Notes: generated by a model from the sequence alone, not told the origin. 64,000 nt of DNA from Desulfuromonas sp. KJ2020 (GCF_024197615.1 NZ_JAKUKE010000003.1:974327-1038326); one strand, 5' to 3'; numbered from the stretch's first letter, positions 26,384 through 34,504 are shown. Translations and numbers: made by a program.

Positions 26384-26395
26384 ACATCAAGTCAA
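26367..26395 (-). promoter_or_regulatory. Sigma-70 promoter for the fur-feoB operon
   Basis: Minus-strand TTGACT (26390-26395), a 17-base spacer and TTATCT (26367-26372). Both hexamers match consensus at five and four positions respectively. The start would fall near 26360, inside the Fur-box palindrome. Confidence 0.6.
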
Positions 26396-26414
26396 GATTC
26401 TTTAGCAAGGATCC

Positions 26415-27164
26415 CTAACCAGCCATGGGAAGCCAGCGGTAGAGGTAGCCGGAAAGCTTGCCGAACATATTGAAGAAGAGCATAACGCCCACAATCATGA
26501 GCAGCAGGCCGGTAACAATTTCCATGATCCGGATATGCTTGCGAAACTTGTTGAAAAACGACAGAAAGCCATGAAAAAGCACACCGGAGATAAGAAACGG
26601 AATCCCGAGCCCGGCCGAGTAGAAGGAGAGCAGAATCACCCCACGCGCATAGCCGCCGGAAGAGCTGGCGGCCAGCGTGAGTATGCCGCCGAGAATGGGC
26701 CCGATGCAGGGGGTCCAGCCCGCAGCGAAAGCGAGTCCGACCAGAAAGGTTCCGACAAAGCCACTCGGTTTTCGTTGGACATGGACGCGCTTCTCGCCAA
26801 GGAGAACCCCGAAATGAAACAGGCCGCTCATATGAACGCCGAAGAGAAAAATGAGAATTCCGCCAATCCGTTGAATCCAGATGAGCCCCTCACGCATGTG
26901 AGTCTGGAAGGTGGATGAAGCCACCCCGGCTATGGCCCCCAGGGCAATAAAAACGACGGAGAAGCCGGCGATGAAGGTCAAGGAATGCAGAAAAACCGTC
27001 ACCCTGACTTTAGTGCTGGGATGCGCCTCTTTCAGCTGCCCGAAGGAAAGCCCCGTGATGTAGGTCAGGTAGGAGGGAATAAGGGGCAGGACACAGGGGG
27101 AAAAAAACGACAGTATCCCGGCGGAAAAAGCGATCCAGATGGTGATATCAGCGGAACCAGTCAT
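26415..27164 (-). CDS. ccdA: Cytochrome c biogenesis/thiol-disulfide membrane protein CcdA
   Basis: Six-TM electron carrier of the DsbD/CcdA family that passes reducing equivalents from cytoplasmic thioredoxin to periplasmic thiol proteins. The two redox cysteines lie in FFSPCVLPLIPSYLTYITG (TM1) and AAGWTPCIGPILGGILTLA (TM4), matching the family. 249 residues is typical. It starts one base after the stop of the TlpA/ResA-like gene upstream, so the pair forms a heme-attachment or envelope thiol-reduction unit. That fits an organism with many c-type cytochromes. Confidence 0.93.
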   Translation of the reverse strand: MTGSADITIWIAFSAGILSFFSPCVLPLIPSYLTYITGLSFGQLKEAHPSTKVRVTVFLHSLTFIAGFSVVFIALGAIAGVASSTFQTHMREGLIWIQRIGGILIFLFGVHMSGLFHFGVLLGEKRVHVQRKPSGFVGTFLVGLAFAAGWTPCIGPILGGILTLAASSSGGYARGVILLSFYSAGLGIPFLISGVLFHGFLSFFNKFRKHIRIMEIVTGLLLMIVGVMLFFNMFGKLSGYLYRWLPMAG

Positions 27165-27165
27165 A

Positions 27166-27693
27166 TTATTCCTCGTTGATTAGAGAAAGGATTTCCTTAA
27201 GAGTGTACACGGAAGACCAGTCGTAGGCACCCAGAAAACGATCGACCACAACACCTTTTTTATCGATCAGAAACGTCTCCGGTATGGCCGTGACACCGTA
27301 GCGCATCTTTTCCTGACCTTGCGGATCAAAGAGGATAGGAAACGTGTAGGGATTTTCTTTAAGCCATTCAGGCACAGAGCGCGGACCGTCATCCTCTACA
27401 TTGACCGCCAGCATGACAAAATCGCTGCTGCCGAACACCTCGTTCAACCGTTCCATGGAGGGCATTTCCTCACGGCAGGGCGGACACCAACTGGCCCAGA
27501 AATTGAGAAAGACCACTTTGCCGCGAAACTGCGCCAAAGAGACCGGTTCGCCCTTCAGATTTTTCAGGGTAAAATCAGGGGCGATGCTCCCGACAACCAC
27601 GCGTCCTGCCGGCACAGAGGTCTCCGCAGTCAATGAAACGCCCGGAAGCACAAAGGTGAAAAGAAGTAGAAATGCGGTCATCAATCGAATCAT
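27166..27693 (-). CDS. TlpA/ResA-like thiol-disulfide oxidoreductase
   Basis: Periplasmic thioredoxin-fold protein. A signal anchor (MIRLMTAFLLLFTFVLPGVS) is followed by the AhpC/TlpA-type fold with APDFTLKNLKGEPVSL and the active site FWASWCPPCREEMPSM (WCPPC). The start is ATG 27693, with AAAGG about 10 bases upstream (175 residues); the longer frame would place 25 residues before the signal sequence. It is adjacent to and upstream of ccdA, its likely electron donor. ResA/CcmG-type reduction of apocytochrome c cysteines is the probable role. Confidence 0.92.
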   Translation of the reverse strand: MIRLMTAFLLLFTFVLPGVSLTAETSVPAGRVVVGSIAPDFTLKNLKGEPVSLAQFRGKVVFLNFWASWCPPCREEMPSMERLNEVFGSSDFVMLAVNVEDDGPRSVPEWLKENPYTFPILFDPQGQEKMRYGVTAIPETFLIDKKGVVVDRFLGAYDWSSVYTLKEILSLINEE

Positions 27694-27819
27694 ATCTATG
27701 GGCCTTTCATCATATTCAAAAAGGGGAATCACTGCTGGTGTTCTACCCGTTGCTTTTAAAAAAGTCAAGGTCCCATAGGTGGTTAAGCCTTATAAACCGG
27801 GTTGGACAGGTTTCCTTGA

Positions 27820-28281
27820 TCAGTCGTCGAAGCCTTGTCCTCGGGCCACTTTGAACTGGGTTTTAAGCCGCGCCACGACCCGTCCGTCGGCATCGAACAG
27901 AGTGGCGGCTCCCTGAAAAATACGCTGTACCGGTCCGGTGACGACCGCTTCCGCCGTCACGGTGCCTTCCTTGACGGGAGCGATAAAATCCAGGTGCAGC
28001 TCGGTGGTGGCAAAGATCGAATCTGGCGGCAAAAGGGATTTTATCGCCATCGCCACCGCCGTGTCGCCAAGGGTTGTCAGCGCGCCGCCATGCATGAAGC
28101 CACCGCCTTGCGCCAGTTTGACGGTGAAAGGCATGGTGAGAACAGCTCTGCCCTCCTCGGCCTTTTCAATATGGATACCCAGCAGGTCCTCACAGGGGGC
28201 ACAGGCAATCCAGCCCTCCATGCGGAACTGAGTCTCCTTGGAACGCCGAGGCACGTTGCCGTCAACCAGAAGTTCTGCCAT
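27820..28281 (-). CDS. PaaI family hotdog-fold thioesterase
   Basis: 153-residue hotdog domain protein with GGGFMHGGALTTLGDTAVAM, the acyl-CoA thioesterase signature, and LDFIAPVKEGTVTAEAVV. Most relatives hydrolyse aryl or acyl-CoA thioesters; the substrate is unknown here. An AAAGGAG site precedes ATG 28281. It lies immediately after a frameshifted PDZ fragment whose stop overlaps this ribosome-binding region, which suggests the two were once in one transcript with the two-component genes upstream. Confidence 0.88.
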   Translation of the reverse strand: MAELLVDGNVPRRSKETQFRMEGWIACAPCEDLLGIHIEKAEEGRAVLTMPFTVKLAQGGGFMHGGALTTLGDTAVAMAIKSLLPPDSIFATTELHLDFIAPVKEGTVTAEAVVTGPVQRIFQGAATLFDADGRVVARLKTQFKVARGQGFDD

Positions 28282-28293
28282 AAAATCTCCTTT

Positions 28294-28508
28294 TCAGGGC
28301 AATTCAATGTAATAGCCCCGGTTGCCCCGTACGATAAGAAACTTGGTGGGAGTGTGTCCTCGAAGACCGACCATGTGCCGGAAGAAGTCTTCTATAGAAG
28401 CCGCACGCCACCGGCCACTTCAGCCATTCTGTCCCCTGGGCGCAAACCCGTTCTCTCGGCGGCAGAGCCGGCTTCCACGCTGGCGATCATCAAACCGGAC
28501 GAAGTAAA
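28294..28508 (-). pseudogene. Frameshifted C-terminal PDZ-domain remnant
   Basis: Between the response-regulator stop (28509) and the thioesterase there is a stretch that translates as one PDZ half-domain in one frame (SSGLMIASVEAGSAAERTGL, then RPGDRMAEVAGG, ending at a TAG at 28392-28394) and the other half in a second frame (SIEDFFRHMVGLRGHTPTKF, then LIVRGNRGYYIELP, stop 28294-28296). The two halves join at about 28405 if one base is restored. The upstream frame runs directly into the stop of the NtrC-type gene, so the N-terminal part is missing. I read this as a decayed gene or, less likely, a sequencing error in a small PDZ protein beginning at ATG 28490. No slippery sequence for programmed frameshifting is evident. 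Confidence 0.65.
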
Positions 28509-29867
28509 TTATTTTTCACGCGTAATTCCATACTTCTCAATCCGGTAAATAAGAGTGTGCCTGGGAATCTGTAGAAAAGCGGCGGCACGGGTCTGGTTCC
28601 AGTCGTTGCGGCGGAGCGCTTCTTCAACAGCCTCTTTTTCCAGTTGTTCCAGGGAATATCCCTCGTCGGGAAGATGGAGGACCGCGTGACGGGAACGGTT
28701 AGTAGCGCCAATTTTCGCCGGCAAATCCTCTTCGTCGAGCGTATCGGAGCGGCGAAGAATCGTCAGGCGCTCCATGGTGTTTTCCAATTCACGAACATTC
28801 CCGGGCCAGTCATAGTCGCAAAGACGCTTGAGAACACCCTCAGAAATGGAGATGGCGACATGGCCGGCGTATTTTTCCAAAAAATGCCTGGCGAGCAGAG
28901 GAATGTCCTCTCTCCGGGCCCGCAAAGGGGGAAGCTCGACCGGAATGACGGACAGCCGGTAGAAGAGATCCTCGCGAAAAATCCCCTCGGCAATAGCCGC
29001 TTCGAGGTCCTGGTTGGTCGCCGCCACCACACGCACATCCACTTTTCGCGGTATCCCTTCGCCAACCGGCTCAATCTCCCTTTCCTGCAGCGCTCGCAGG
29101 AGCTTGGGCTGCAGATCAAGGGGCATGTCACCCACTTCGTCCAGAAAGAGCGTGCCGCCATTGGCCTGTTCAAACTTGCCTTTCCGGTCTTTGATCGCCC
29201 CGGTAAAAGCCCCCTTGACATGACCGAAAAGTTCGCTTTCGAGGAGATCGGCCGGGATGGCCGCACAGTTGACAGCCACAAAAGGCCCGGCATGACGTTC
29301 ACTGTTGCGATGAATCGCCTGGGCAATCAGCTCTTTGCCGGTGCCGCTCTCCCCGGTGATCAACACATTGGCTTCCGTCGGCGCTACCCGGCGCACCAGA
29401 TCGAAAACGTGCTGCATCTTATCGGAAGTCCCCACCATCCGGCTGAAATCGGCCTGATGGGAGATCTGCTCCTTCAGGCGCAGGTTTTCCTCTTTCAAGC
29501 CCCGAAAAGACAGGGCCTTTTCTACGGTAAGGCGCAACTCCTCGCGGCCGAAGGGCTTGGTCAGGTAATCATAGGCTCCGAGCTTCATCGCCTCGACCGC
29601 TTTCTCCACCGTGCCGAAGGCGGTGATGACAAGGACCAGGGTTTCAGGACTCAGCTCTTTGATGCGTTTGAGCACATCGTAGCCTGACAGCCCTGGCATC
29701 TGGATATCCGTAATGACCAAAGCCGGCTGCTGTTCCTCGAATTGACGTAATCCCGAAGTCCCGTCGGCGGCGGTCAGTACGCGATACCCTGCTTCCTGCA
29801 GGGTGAATTCCATAACACGTCTCAAGGAGACATCATCGTCAATCAGTAAAATCGTCTTATCTGCCAA
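28509..29867 (-). CDS. NtrC-family sigma-54-dependent response regulator
   Basis: 452 residues: receiver domain (1-120) with phosphoacceptor Asp54 ([11 protein letters not shown]), AAA+ domain with Walker [13 protein letters not shown], the sigma-54 contact GAFTGA and Walker [12 protein letters not shown], and a C-terminal Fis-type helix-turn-helix ([20 protein letters not shown]). It starts 3 bases after the histidine kinase stop, so the pair is a two-component system. The target promoters are unknown; no sigma-54 promoter was identified with confidence in this window. Confidence 0.95.
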   Translation of the reverse strand: MADKTILLIDDDVSLRRVMEFTLQEAGYRVLTAADGTSGLRQFEEQQPALVITDIQMPGLSGYDVLKRIKELSPETLVLVITAFGTVEKAVEAMKLGAYDYLTKPFGREELRLTVEKALSFRGLKEENLRLKEQISHQADFSRMVGTSDKMQHVFDLVRRVAPTEANVLITGESGTGKELIAQAIHRNSERHAGPFVAVNCAAIPADLLESELFGHVKGAFTGAIKDRKGKFEQANGGTLFLDEVGDMPLDLQPKLLRALQEREIEPVGEGIPRKVDVRVVAATNQDLEAAIAEGIFREDLFYRLSVIPVELPPLRARREDIPLLARHFLEKYAGHVAISISEGVLKRLCDYDWPGNVRELENTMERLTILRRSDTLDEEDLPAKIGATNRSRHAVLHLPDEGYSLEQLEKEAVEEALRRNDWNQTRAAAFLQIPRHTLIYRIEKYGITREK

Positions 29868-29870
29868 GGC

Positions 29871-30980
29871 TTACTCCTGACCATCCATGGCTGGAAGGCA
29901 AAGGGTGAAGGTCGTGCCTGTCCCGGGCTGGCTGTCCACGGTGATGCGTCCGCCATGTCCCTGGATAATGCGAGCGGAAATGGCCAGTCCCAGACCTGTT
30001 CCCTTTTCCCGGGTGGTGAAAAAGGGGTTGAAGATTTTGTCGAGGTTTTCCGAAGGGATACCGGCGCCCGTATCGCTGAACCGGATTTCGATTTCAGCCC
30101 CGGACCGACCGGTACGGATATCGAGCGTCCCCCCTTCCGGCATGGCCTGCAAGGCATTGAGGGTGAGGTTGAGAAATGCCTGCTTGAGATGCTCCTCTTT
30201 GCCATACACATAAAGATGGCCCTCAACCGGAAAAGTGATGTCGATACCGGCGGTGGTGGCCTTTTGCCGAACCAGAACAAGGATGTCGGCTAAAACGGCA
30301 TTGACATCCACACGATCCCGATCGATAGGTGCCGGACGAGCAAAATCGAGAAAATCCTGCACTACGCGGTTCAAGCGGTCCACTTCCTGAATCATGATGC
30401 GGCTGAATTCGTAGCGACGGTCGCTTGGGTCCATCCCTTCCTGAATAATTTCCGCCGTCCCCCGGATGGAGCCAAGGGGATTGCGGATCTCATGGGCCAT
30501 ACCGGCAGACAGCTCGCCCAGAGCCGAAAGGCGATCAGCCCGGCGCAGCTGCTCCTCGATTTCCAGAATCTGGTCAGCCTTGTTCTTTAGCTCGCTGTAG
30601 CTTTCGCGCAATTGCTCTGCCGTCTGCTGATAGCGATCCTGCTGTTCGTTTTTTTTGGAGGTCAGATACCCGGTCAGCAGGCCAATCAGATTATACAGCA
30701 GAATCTCAAGGTACTGTTCCAGGCGAATTTGCGGATGATGACTCCATTGAATGAGAACATGAGGGATATACAGAATAGAAACGGTCATCGAGGTCAGTAG
30801 ACCACCGCGCAGGGCGTACCACATCCCGCCCAGCACAATGGGAATATAGTAAAGGCGCCGATAAATATCGTGATATTCGTGGCGATGGGTCGTGGTCAGA
30901 TAATGCATGGAGGTGACCAGAAGAACCAGTGCTACAATCGTCAGCAGGCGAAGTCGGGGGGAATTTTTCATGGTCACCAT
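29871..30980 (-). CDS. Membrane sensor histidine kinase
   Basis: 369 residues: an N-terminal membrane domain with about four hydrophobic segments (LLTIVALVLLVTSMHYL, YYIPIVLGGMWYALRGG, LTSMTVSILYIPHVLIQW and YLEILLYNLIGLLTGYL), a short coiled coil (112-150), the HisKA H-box with His163 (GELSAGMAHEIRNPLGSIRG) and an HATPase domain with N box NLTLNALQAMPEGG and G1/G2 boxes FSDTGAGIP and TGLGLAIS. It pairs with the NtrC-type regulator downstream. The sensed signal probably acts on the membrane domain; no extracytoplasmic loop of notable size is seen. Confidence 0.93.
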   Translation of the reverse strand: MVTMKNSPRLRLLTIVALVLLVTSMHYLTTTHRHEYHDIYRRLYYIPIVLGGMWYALRGGLLTSMTVSILYIPHVLIQWSHHPQIRLEQYLEILLYNLIGLLTGYLTSKKNEQQDRYQQTAEQLRESYSELKNKADQILEIEEQLRRADRLSALGELSAGMAHEIRNPLGSIRGTAEIIQEGMDPSDRRYEFSRIMIQEVDRLNRVVQDFLDFARPAPIDRDRVDVNAVLADILVLVRQKATTAGIDITFPVEGHLYVYGKEEHLKQAFLNLTLNALQAMPEGGTLDIRTGRSGAEIEIRFSDTGAGIPSENLDKIFNPFFTTREKGTGLGLAISARIIQGHGGRITVDSQPGTGTTFTLCLPAMDGQE

Positions 30981-31080
30981 TTTTAATTCATACCCCAGAC
31001 AATCGCAAGAATTTTCCCTGGTCGCTCCTTCGATCTTCGAAAGTCGGACCGACAGGGCTGCGGTGGGCCGGCAATTTATG

Positions 31081-31109
31081 TTGGACAGAGCAAAAGAGGT
31101 TCATGTATT
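31081..31109 (+). promoter_or_regulatory. Possible sigma-70 promoter for the AEC-glycosyltransferase-PrmA-like operon
   Basis: TTGGAC (31081-31086), a 17-base spacer and TGTATT (31104-31109), 28 bases before the GTG start of the transporter gene. A reasonable but not perfect match. Confidence 0.45.
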
Positions 31110-31137
31110 CTGACCGCCTTCATTCGAGGAGAATACC

Positions 31138-32082
31138 GTGTCTCTTTTCCTGGAAATCCTTACTATTGTCATTCCGGTATTTCTGGTCATTCTGTTGGGA
31201 TATGGCCTGAAGCGTCTGAACCTGATCGACGCGACCTTTCTCTTTCAGACCAACCGTCTCGTCTACTACATCTGCCTGCCGCTGTTGCTTTTCTACAAAA
31301 TCGGCACCGCCGACTTCTTCAGTAACTTCAATGGTCGATTAGTCACTGGCTCGGCTCTCATCATTGCCCTCGGTTTCTTCGCCTCTTATGGCTACGCCCT
31401 TATTCGCCGCTATCCCCCCGAAGCGGCAGGCTCTTTCAGCCAGGGGTCGTTTCGCGGTAATCTGGCCTACATGGGGCTGGCCATTGTGTTCAACGCGTAC
31501 GGACCCGAAGGCTTTACGCGGGCAGGCATACTCATGGGTTTTCTGGTACCCGTTCTCAATTTTTTTGCCATCCTCGCCCTGCTGCTGCCCCACCGGGGGC
31601 AGGACGACAACCACGGACTGTCTTTCTGGGTGAAACAGATCGCCCTTAACCCCCTCATCGTCGCCTCCTTTGCCGGTATCGCCTGGAGCTTTTTCAGCCT
31701 GCCCTTGCCGATCATTCTGGACCGCAGCCTCGATATCGCCACCGGCATGACCCTGCCCCTTGCCCTGATCGCCATCGGTGGCTCATTCTCTCTCGAAAAA
31801 CTCAAAGGAGATCTGGTGCGGGCGGCCTTCGCCACGGGCATCAAAATCGTCTGGCTGCCTCTACTGGGGGCTTTTTTGCTTTACGGCATGGGAATTCGGG
31901 GCATGGATTTGGGGATCGGGGTGCTGATGGCAGGAACCCCCGCCGCGACTGCTACCTACATCATGGCCCACCAGATGAAAGGCGATGCCGAGCTGGCCGG
32001 CTCCATTGTCATGATGTCCACCCTGATGTCGGCCCTCACCTACAGCATTGCGCTTTTTGCTCTGCGCAGCCTGGGTCTATGA
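31138..32082 (+). CDS. AEC (auxin efflux carrier) family transporter
   Basis: 314-residue membrane protein with ten or so hydrophobic helices; N-terminal repeat FLEILTIVIPVFLVILLGYG and C-terminal LAGSIVMMSTLMSALTYSIA mark the AEC family. Members export or import small organic anions, for example malonate or amino acid derivatives; the substrate here is unknown. It starts with GTG 31138 behind AGGAG. Its stop overlaps the glycosyltransferase start (ATGA at 32079), so the two are translationally coupled. Confidence 0.87.
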   Translation: MSLFLEILTIVIPVFLVILLGYGLKRLNLIDATFLFQTNRLVYYICLPLLLFYKIGTADFFSNFNGRLVTGSALIIALGFFASYGYALIRRYPPEAAGSFSQGSFRGNLAYMGLAIVFNAYGPEGFTRAGILMGFLVPVLNFFAILALLLPHRGQDDNHGLSFWVKQIALNPLIVASFAGIAWSFFSLPLPIILDRSLDIATGMTLPLALIAIGGSFSLEKLKGDLVRAAFATGIKIVWLPLLGAFLLYGMGIRGMDLGIGVLMAGTPAATATYIMAHQMKGDAELAGSIVMMSTLMSALTYSIALFALRSLGL

Positions 32083-33089
32083 CCTCACCCGCCGTATCGC
32101 TTCTGCTGGCTGTGCGCAATGAAGAGCGTTTCCTGCCCGCCGCCCTCGCTTCCATTTTTAGACAATCATTCACCGATTGGGAATTGGTCGCCGTGGATGA
32201 CGGTTCCACAGATGGCACTCCCGCTATCCTCGCCCAGGCCGGGCAGCACTTTCCGGATAAAGTACGCATCATACGTCAGCCGGCCAAGGGCCTTGTTGAG
32301 GCGCTCAACCTCGGACTTGAGAGATGCCGCGCCCCTTTGGTGGCCCGTATGGATGGGGACGACGTCTGTCATCCGCATCGGCTTTTCGCTCAGCACGCGT
32401 ATATGCAACACCATCCCGAGGTGGCTGTCGTCTCCTGCCAGATAAGACATTTTCCCAGGCCCCAGCTTTCTGAGGGGATGAAAACCTACGAGGCCTGGCA
32501 GAACAGCCTGCTCACGCATGACGATATCCAGCGCGACCGCTACGTCGAGTCCCCCCTGACTCACCCCAGCGTCATGTATCGACGTCAGGCGGTCTTGGCG
32601 GCGGGCGGCTATCGTGAGCTGCCCTGGGCGGAAGACTACGATCTTTGGCTTCGTCTTATCCGCGCCGGTGCCCGCTTTGCGCGCCTTCCCCGCACCCTCT
32701 TCTACTGGCGCGACCGCCCCGACAGACTGACCCGTACGGCCGCGAACTGTACGCTGACAGCCATGCGGGACTGCAAAATCCACTATCTCTGTCACGACTA
32801 CTTAAAGGACCACGGAGAGGTCACTCTCTGTGGGGCCGGACTCGAAGGCAAAGCCTGGCGGAGAGCCCTCCTGCGCCAGGGCATCCACGTGGTACGTTGG
32901 GTGGATATCGATCCCCGCAAAGTGGGCCAGACCATCCATGGGGCTCCGGTCATCGCCCCTACAGAACTTCGACCGGATCAAGGCAAAATGCTCATTACAG
33001 TAGGTGTCGCCGGCGCCCGCCAACAAATCCGCCAGTGGGCCGCTCGAAACGGCCTCAAGGATCAATACGATTTCGTCTGTGTTACCTGA
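32079..33089 (+). CDS. Family 2 glycosyltransferase with a C-terminal Rossmann-like domain
   Basis: 336 residues. The N-terminal GT-A domain (1-240) has SLLLAVRNEERFLPAALASI, FTDWELVAVDDGSTDGTPAI, the metal/nucleotide DGDD motif in ARMDGDDVCHPHRL and WAEDYDLWLRL. The C-terminal 90 residues form a separate alpha/beta region that starts CGAGLEGKAWRRAL (a GxGxxGK-like loop) and continues WVDIDPRKVGQTIHGAPVI, resembling nucleotide-binding folds. The acceptor is unknown. Translationally coupled to the upstream transporter, and 29 bases before the methyltransferase. Confidence 0.87.
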   Translation: MTSPAVSLLLAVRNEERFLPAALASIFRQSFTDWELVAVDDGSTDGTPAILAQAGQHFPDKVRIIRQPAKGLVEALNLGLERCRAPLVARMDGDDVCHPHRLFAQHAYMQHHPEVAVVSCQIRHFPRPQLSEGMKTYEAWQNSLLTHDDIQRDRYVESPLTHPSVMYRRQAVLAAGGYRELPWAEDYDLWLRLIRAGARFARLPRTLFYWRDRPDRLTRTAANCTLTAMRDCKIHYLCHDYLKDHGEVTLCGAGLEGKAWRRALLRQGIHVVRWVDIDPRKVGQTIHGAPVIAPTELRPDQGKMLITVGVAGARQQIRQWAARNGLKDQYDFVCVT

Positions 33090-33118
33090 CCTGGAAAAGT
33101 TTGAAAGGATATTCCCTT

Positions 33119-33736
33119 ATGGGACGCGAGTATGCCCCCTTTACCATCGGACACCGTTTTTGTATAACCCCCCCTGACGACACCCCCATTCGGGATGACC
33201 GTCTGCCCCTGGTTATGGAATCCGGCGCCTTCGGCTCAGGCGAACACGAAACCACCGCCAGTTGTCTGGAAATCCTGGAAGATCTCCCCGATCTGATCGG
33301 AAAAACCCTGCTCGATTTGGGTAGCGGCACTGGCATTCTCGCCATCGCGGCTCTCAAACTCGGGGCATCCCACGCTCTTTGTGTCGATATCGATCCGACG
33401 GCGGTCGTCACCTGCCAACACCACAGTCATCTCAACGGCGTCGTTGATAAAATTGACCACCTGTGCGGTACTCTGGACCAGGTCGCCGCCGGATCTTTTG
33501 ATCTCATTCTGGCGAATATCTATGGCGACATCCTCCTCTCCGTCGCTGACGCGCTTGTGTCAAAAGCGGCTCCAGGCGCTCATATTTTATTGTCGGGGAT
33601 GCTCTGGGAATATAACTATGATGTCCGCCAGAAGTACGAACGACTCGGCTGTCAAGTTATCCGCAACCGAATGCTGGATGAATTCAGCACGGTTCTGATG
33701 CAGAAATCAACTCCGTTGGGCCTTCCTGCTGTGTAA
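33119..33736 (+). CDS. PrmA-like SAM-dependent methyltransferase lacking the N-terminal L11-binding domain
   Basis: 205 residues. The catalytic part resembles ribosomal protein L11 methyltransferase: VMESGAFGSGEHETTASCLE, SAM-binding motif I LLDLGSGTGILAIAAL, VDIDPTAV and the motif ILANIYGDILL. It is shorter than typical PrmA (about 290) because the N-terminal L11-recognition domain is missing, although the longer open frame extends to 32645 inside the glycosyltransferase gene. ATG 33119 with AAAGGA nine bases upstream is the sensible start. Its target is therefore probably not L11, or is bound differently. It is the third gene of the AEC operon. Confidence 0.85.
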   Translation: MGREYAPFTIGHRFCITPPDDTPIRDDRLPLVMESGAFGSGEHETTASCLEILEDLPDLIGKTLLDLGSGTGILAIAALKLGASHALCVDIDPTAVVTCQHHSHLNGVVDKIDHLCGTLDQVAAGSFDLILANIYGDILLSVADALVSKAAPGAHILLSGMLWEYNYDVRQKYERLGCQVIRNRMLDEFSTVLMQKSTPLGLPAV

Positions 33737-33797
33737 AAACTCCTGCCTATGGCGGACACTATGAAGTCAAAAGGTTTTAGGACCGTTAAATTTTGCC

Positions 33798-33826
33798 TTG
33801 ACAAAAAAATTGAATGCCCATATTTT
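33798..33826 (+). promoter_or_regulatory. Sigma-70 promoter for the first TetR gene
   Basis: A perfect -35 box TTGACA (33798-33803), 17-base spacer and -10 box TATTTT (33821-33826). The TetR operator core begins five bases after the -10, covering the likely start. Confidence 0.7.
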
Positions 33827-33828
33827 TA

Positions 33829-33842
33829 ACTGACTAGTCACT
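33829..33842 (+). promoter_or_regulatory. TetR-type palindromic operator, first copy
   Basis: ACTGACTAGTCACT; its core TGACTAGTCA (33831-33840) is a perfect 10-base palindrome and the flanks match the second copy except at one position. It lies immediately downstream of the promoter's -10 box, the usual place for autorepression by a TetR protein. Confidence 0.65.
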
Positions 33843-33859
33843 CGGTTTTCGGAGATTTT

Positions 33860-34426
33860 ATGTCAGGGAAAAAGGAACAAAAACGTCGTGCCCTGCTCCA
33901 GGCGGCTTTGGAGCTTTTTGCCGAGAACGGTTTCAATGGGGCCTCTACCGCTCTCATCGCCGAAAGGGCCGGTGTGGCCAGTGGCACCCTTTTCTTTCAT
34001 TTCAAGAGCAAAGAGGAACTGATCCATTCTCTGTTCAAAGAAATTCGTGAAAAAATCGATACCGAGGTTTTAAAAGATGTTTCCGCCGACCTCTCCATTC
34101 GGGAACGACTCCACCGCATGTTGTTCAATCTCCTGCGTTATTTCCTCGACAACCCTGCCGAATTCAAATTCGCCGAACTCTATCATTACTCCCCGCTCAA
34201 CGATCAGGGTCAGGGCTTTCGTGAGGAAAATCAGGTTTTTCATGCCCTGCTCCTGCAAGCCCGCGAACAGCGCATCATTAAGAACTTTCCCCTTTTGTGC
34301 CTTGAGGCGTTAGCCTTTGGCCCCCTGTCTTCGCTGGCCAAAGAACACGCCAATCGTGGTACTCCCGTCGATGACGAGATGGTCCGGTTAACTATCTCAT
34401 CCTGTTGGGAAGCCCTGAAGAGTTGA
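33860..34426 (+). CDS. TetR/AcrR family transcriptional regulator 1
   Basis: 188 residues. N-terminal HTH: QAALELFAENGFNGASTALI then AERAGVASGTLFFHFKSKEE, the TetR signature; C-terminal ligand-binding helical domain 60-188. The start ATG 33860 follows a GGAG site. It is transcribed from its own promoter with a palindromic operator and is followed by a terminator, so it is a single-gene unit upstream of a second TetR gene. It probably regulates the RND operon, the neighbouring methyltransferase cluster, or both; which is not determined. Confidence 0.93.
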   Translation: MSGKKEQKRRALLQAALELFAENGFNGASTALIAERAGVASGTLFFHFKSKEELIHSLFKEIREKIDTEVLKDVSADLSIRERLHRMLFNLLRYFLDNPAEFKFAELYHYSPLNDQGQGFREENQVFHALLLQAREQRIIKNFPLLCLEALAFGPLSSLAKEHANRGTPVDDEMVRLTISSCWEALKS

Positions 34427-34440
34427 ATTTGCCTTAAAAC

Positions 34441-34472
34441 TGCCGAAAGCCAAAAAGACTCGGCATTTTATT
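34441..34472 (+). terminator. Intrinsic terminator after the first TetR gene
   Basis: TGCCGA (34441-34446) pairs with TCGGCA (34460-34465) around a 13-base loop, followed by TTTTATT. A short stem, but with a T-run, and placed right after the first TetR gene and before the second copy of the operator. Confidence 0.55.
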
Positions 34473-34490
34473 GACTGACTAGTCAGTTAA
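34471..34490 (+). promoter_or_regulatory. TetR-type palindromic operator, second copy
   Basis: TTGACTGACTAGTCAGTTAA contains the perfect 14-base palindrome ACTGACTAGTCAGT (34474-34487) and is symmetric over 20 bases apart from one pair. It stands 14 bases before the second tetR gene and shares its core with the first copy at 33829, so one or both TetR proteins probably bind both sites. Confidence 0.7.
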
Positions 34491-34504
34491 GTGGAGTTTC
34501 GTTT

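Noticed and set aside
28394..28408. Programmed frameshift in the PDZ fragment
   Set aside because: No slippery heptamer or downstream pseudoknot could be seen, and the N-terminal part of the gene is missing, so decay or sequencing error is more likely.
32645..33118. N-terminal extension of the PrmA-like gene
   Set aside because: The extension lies inside the glycosyltransferase gene and is Pro/Arg/Ser-rich out-of-frame translation, so it is not the missing L11-binding domain.
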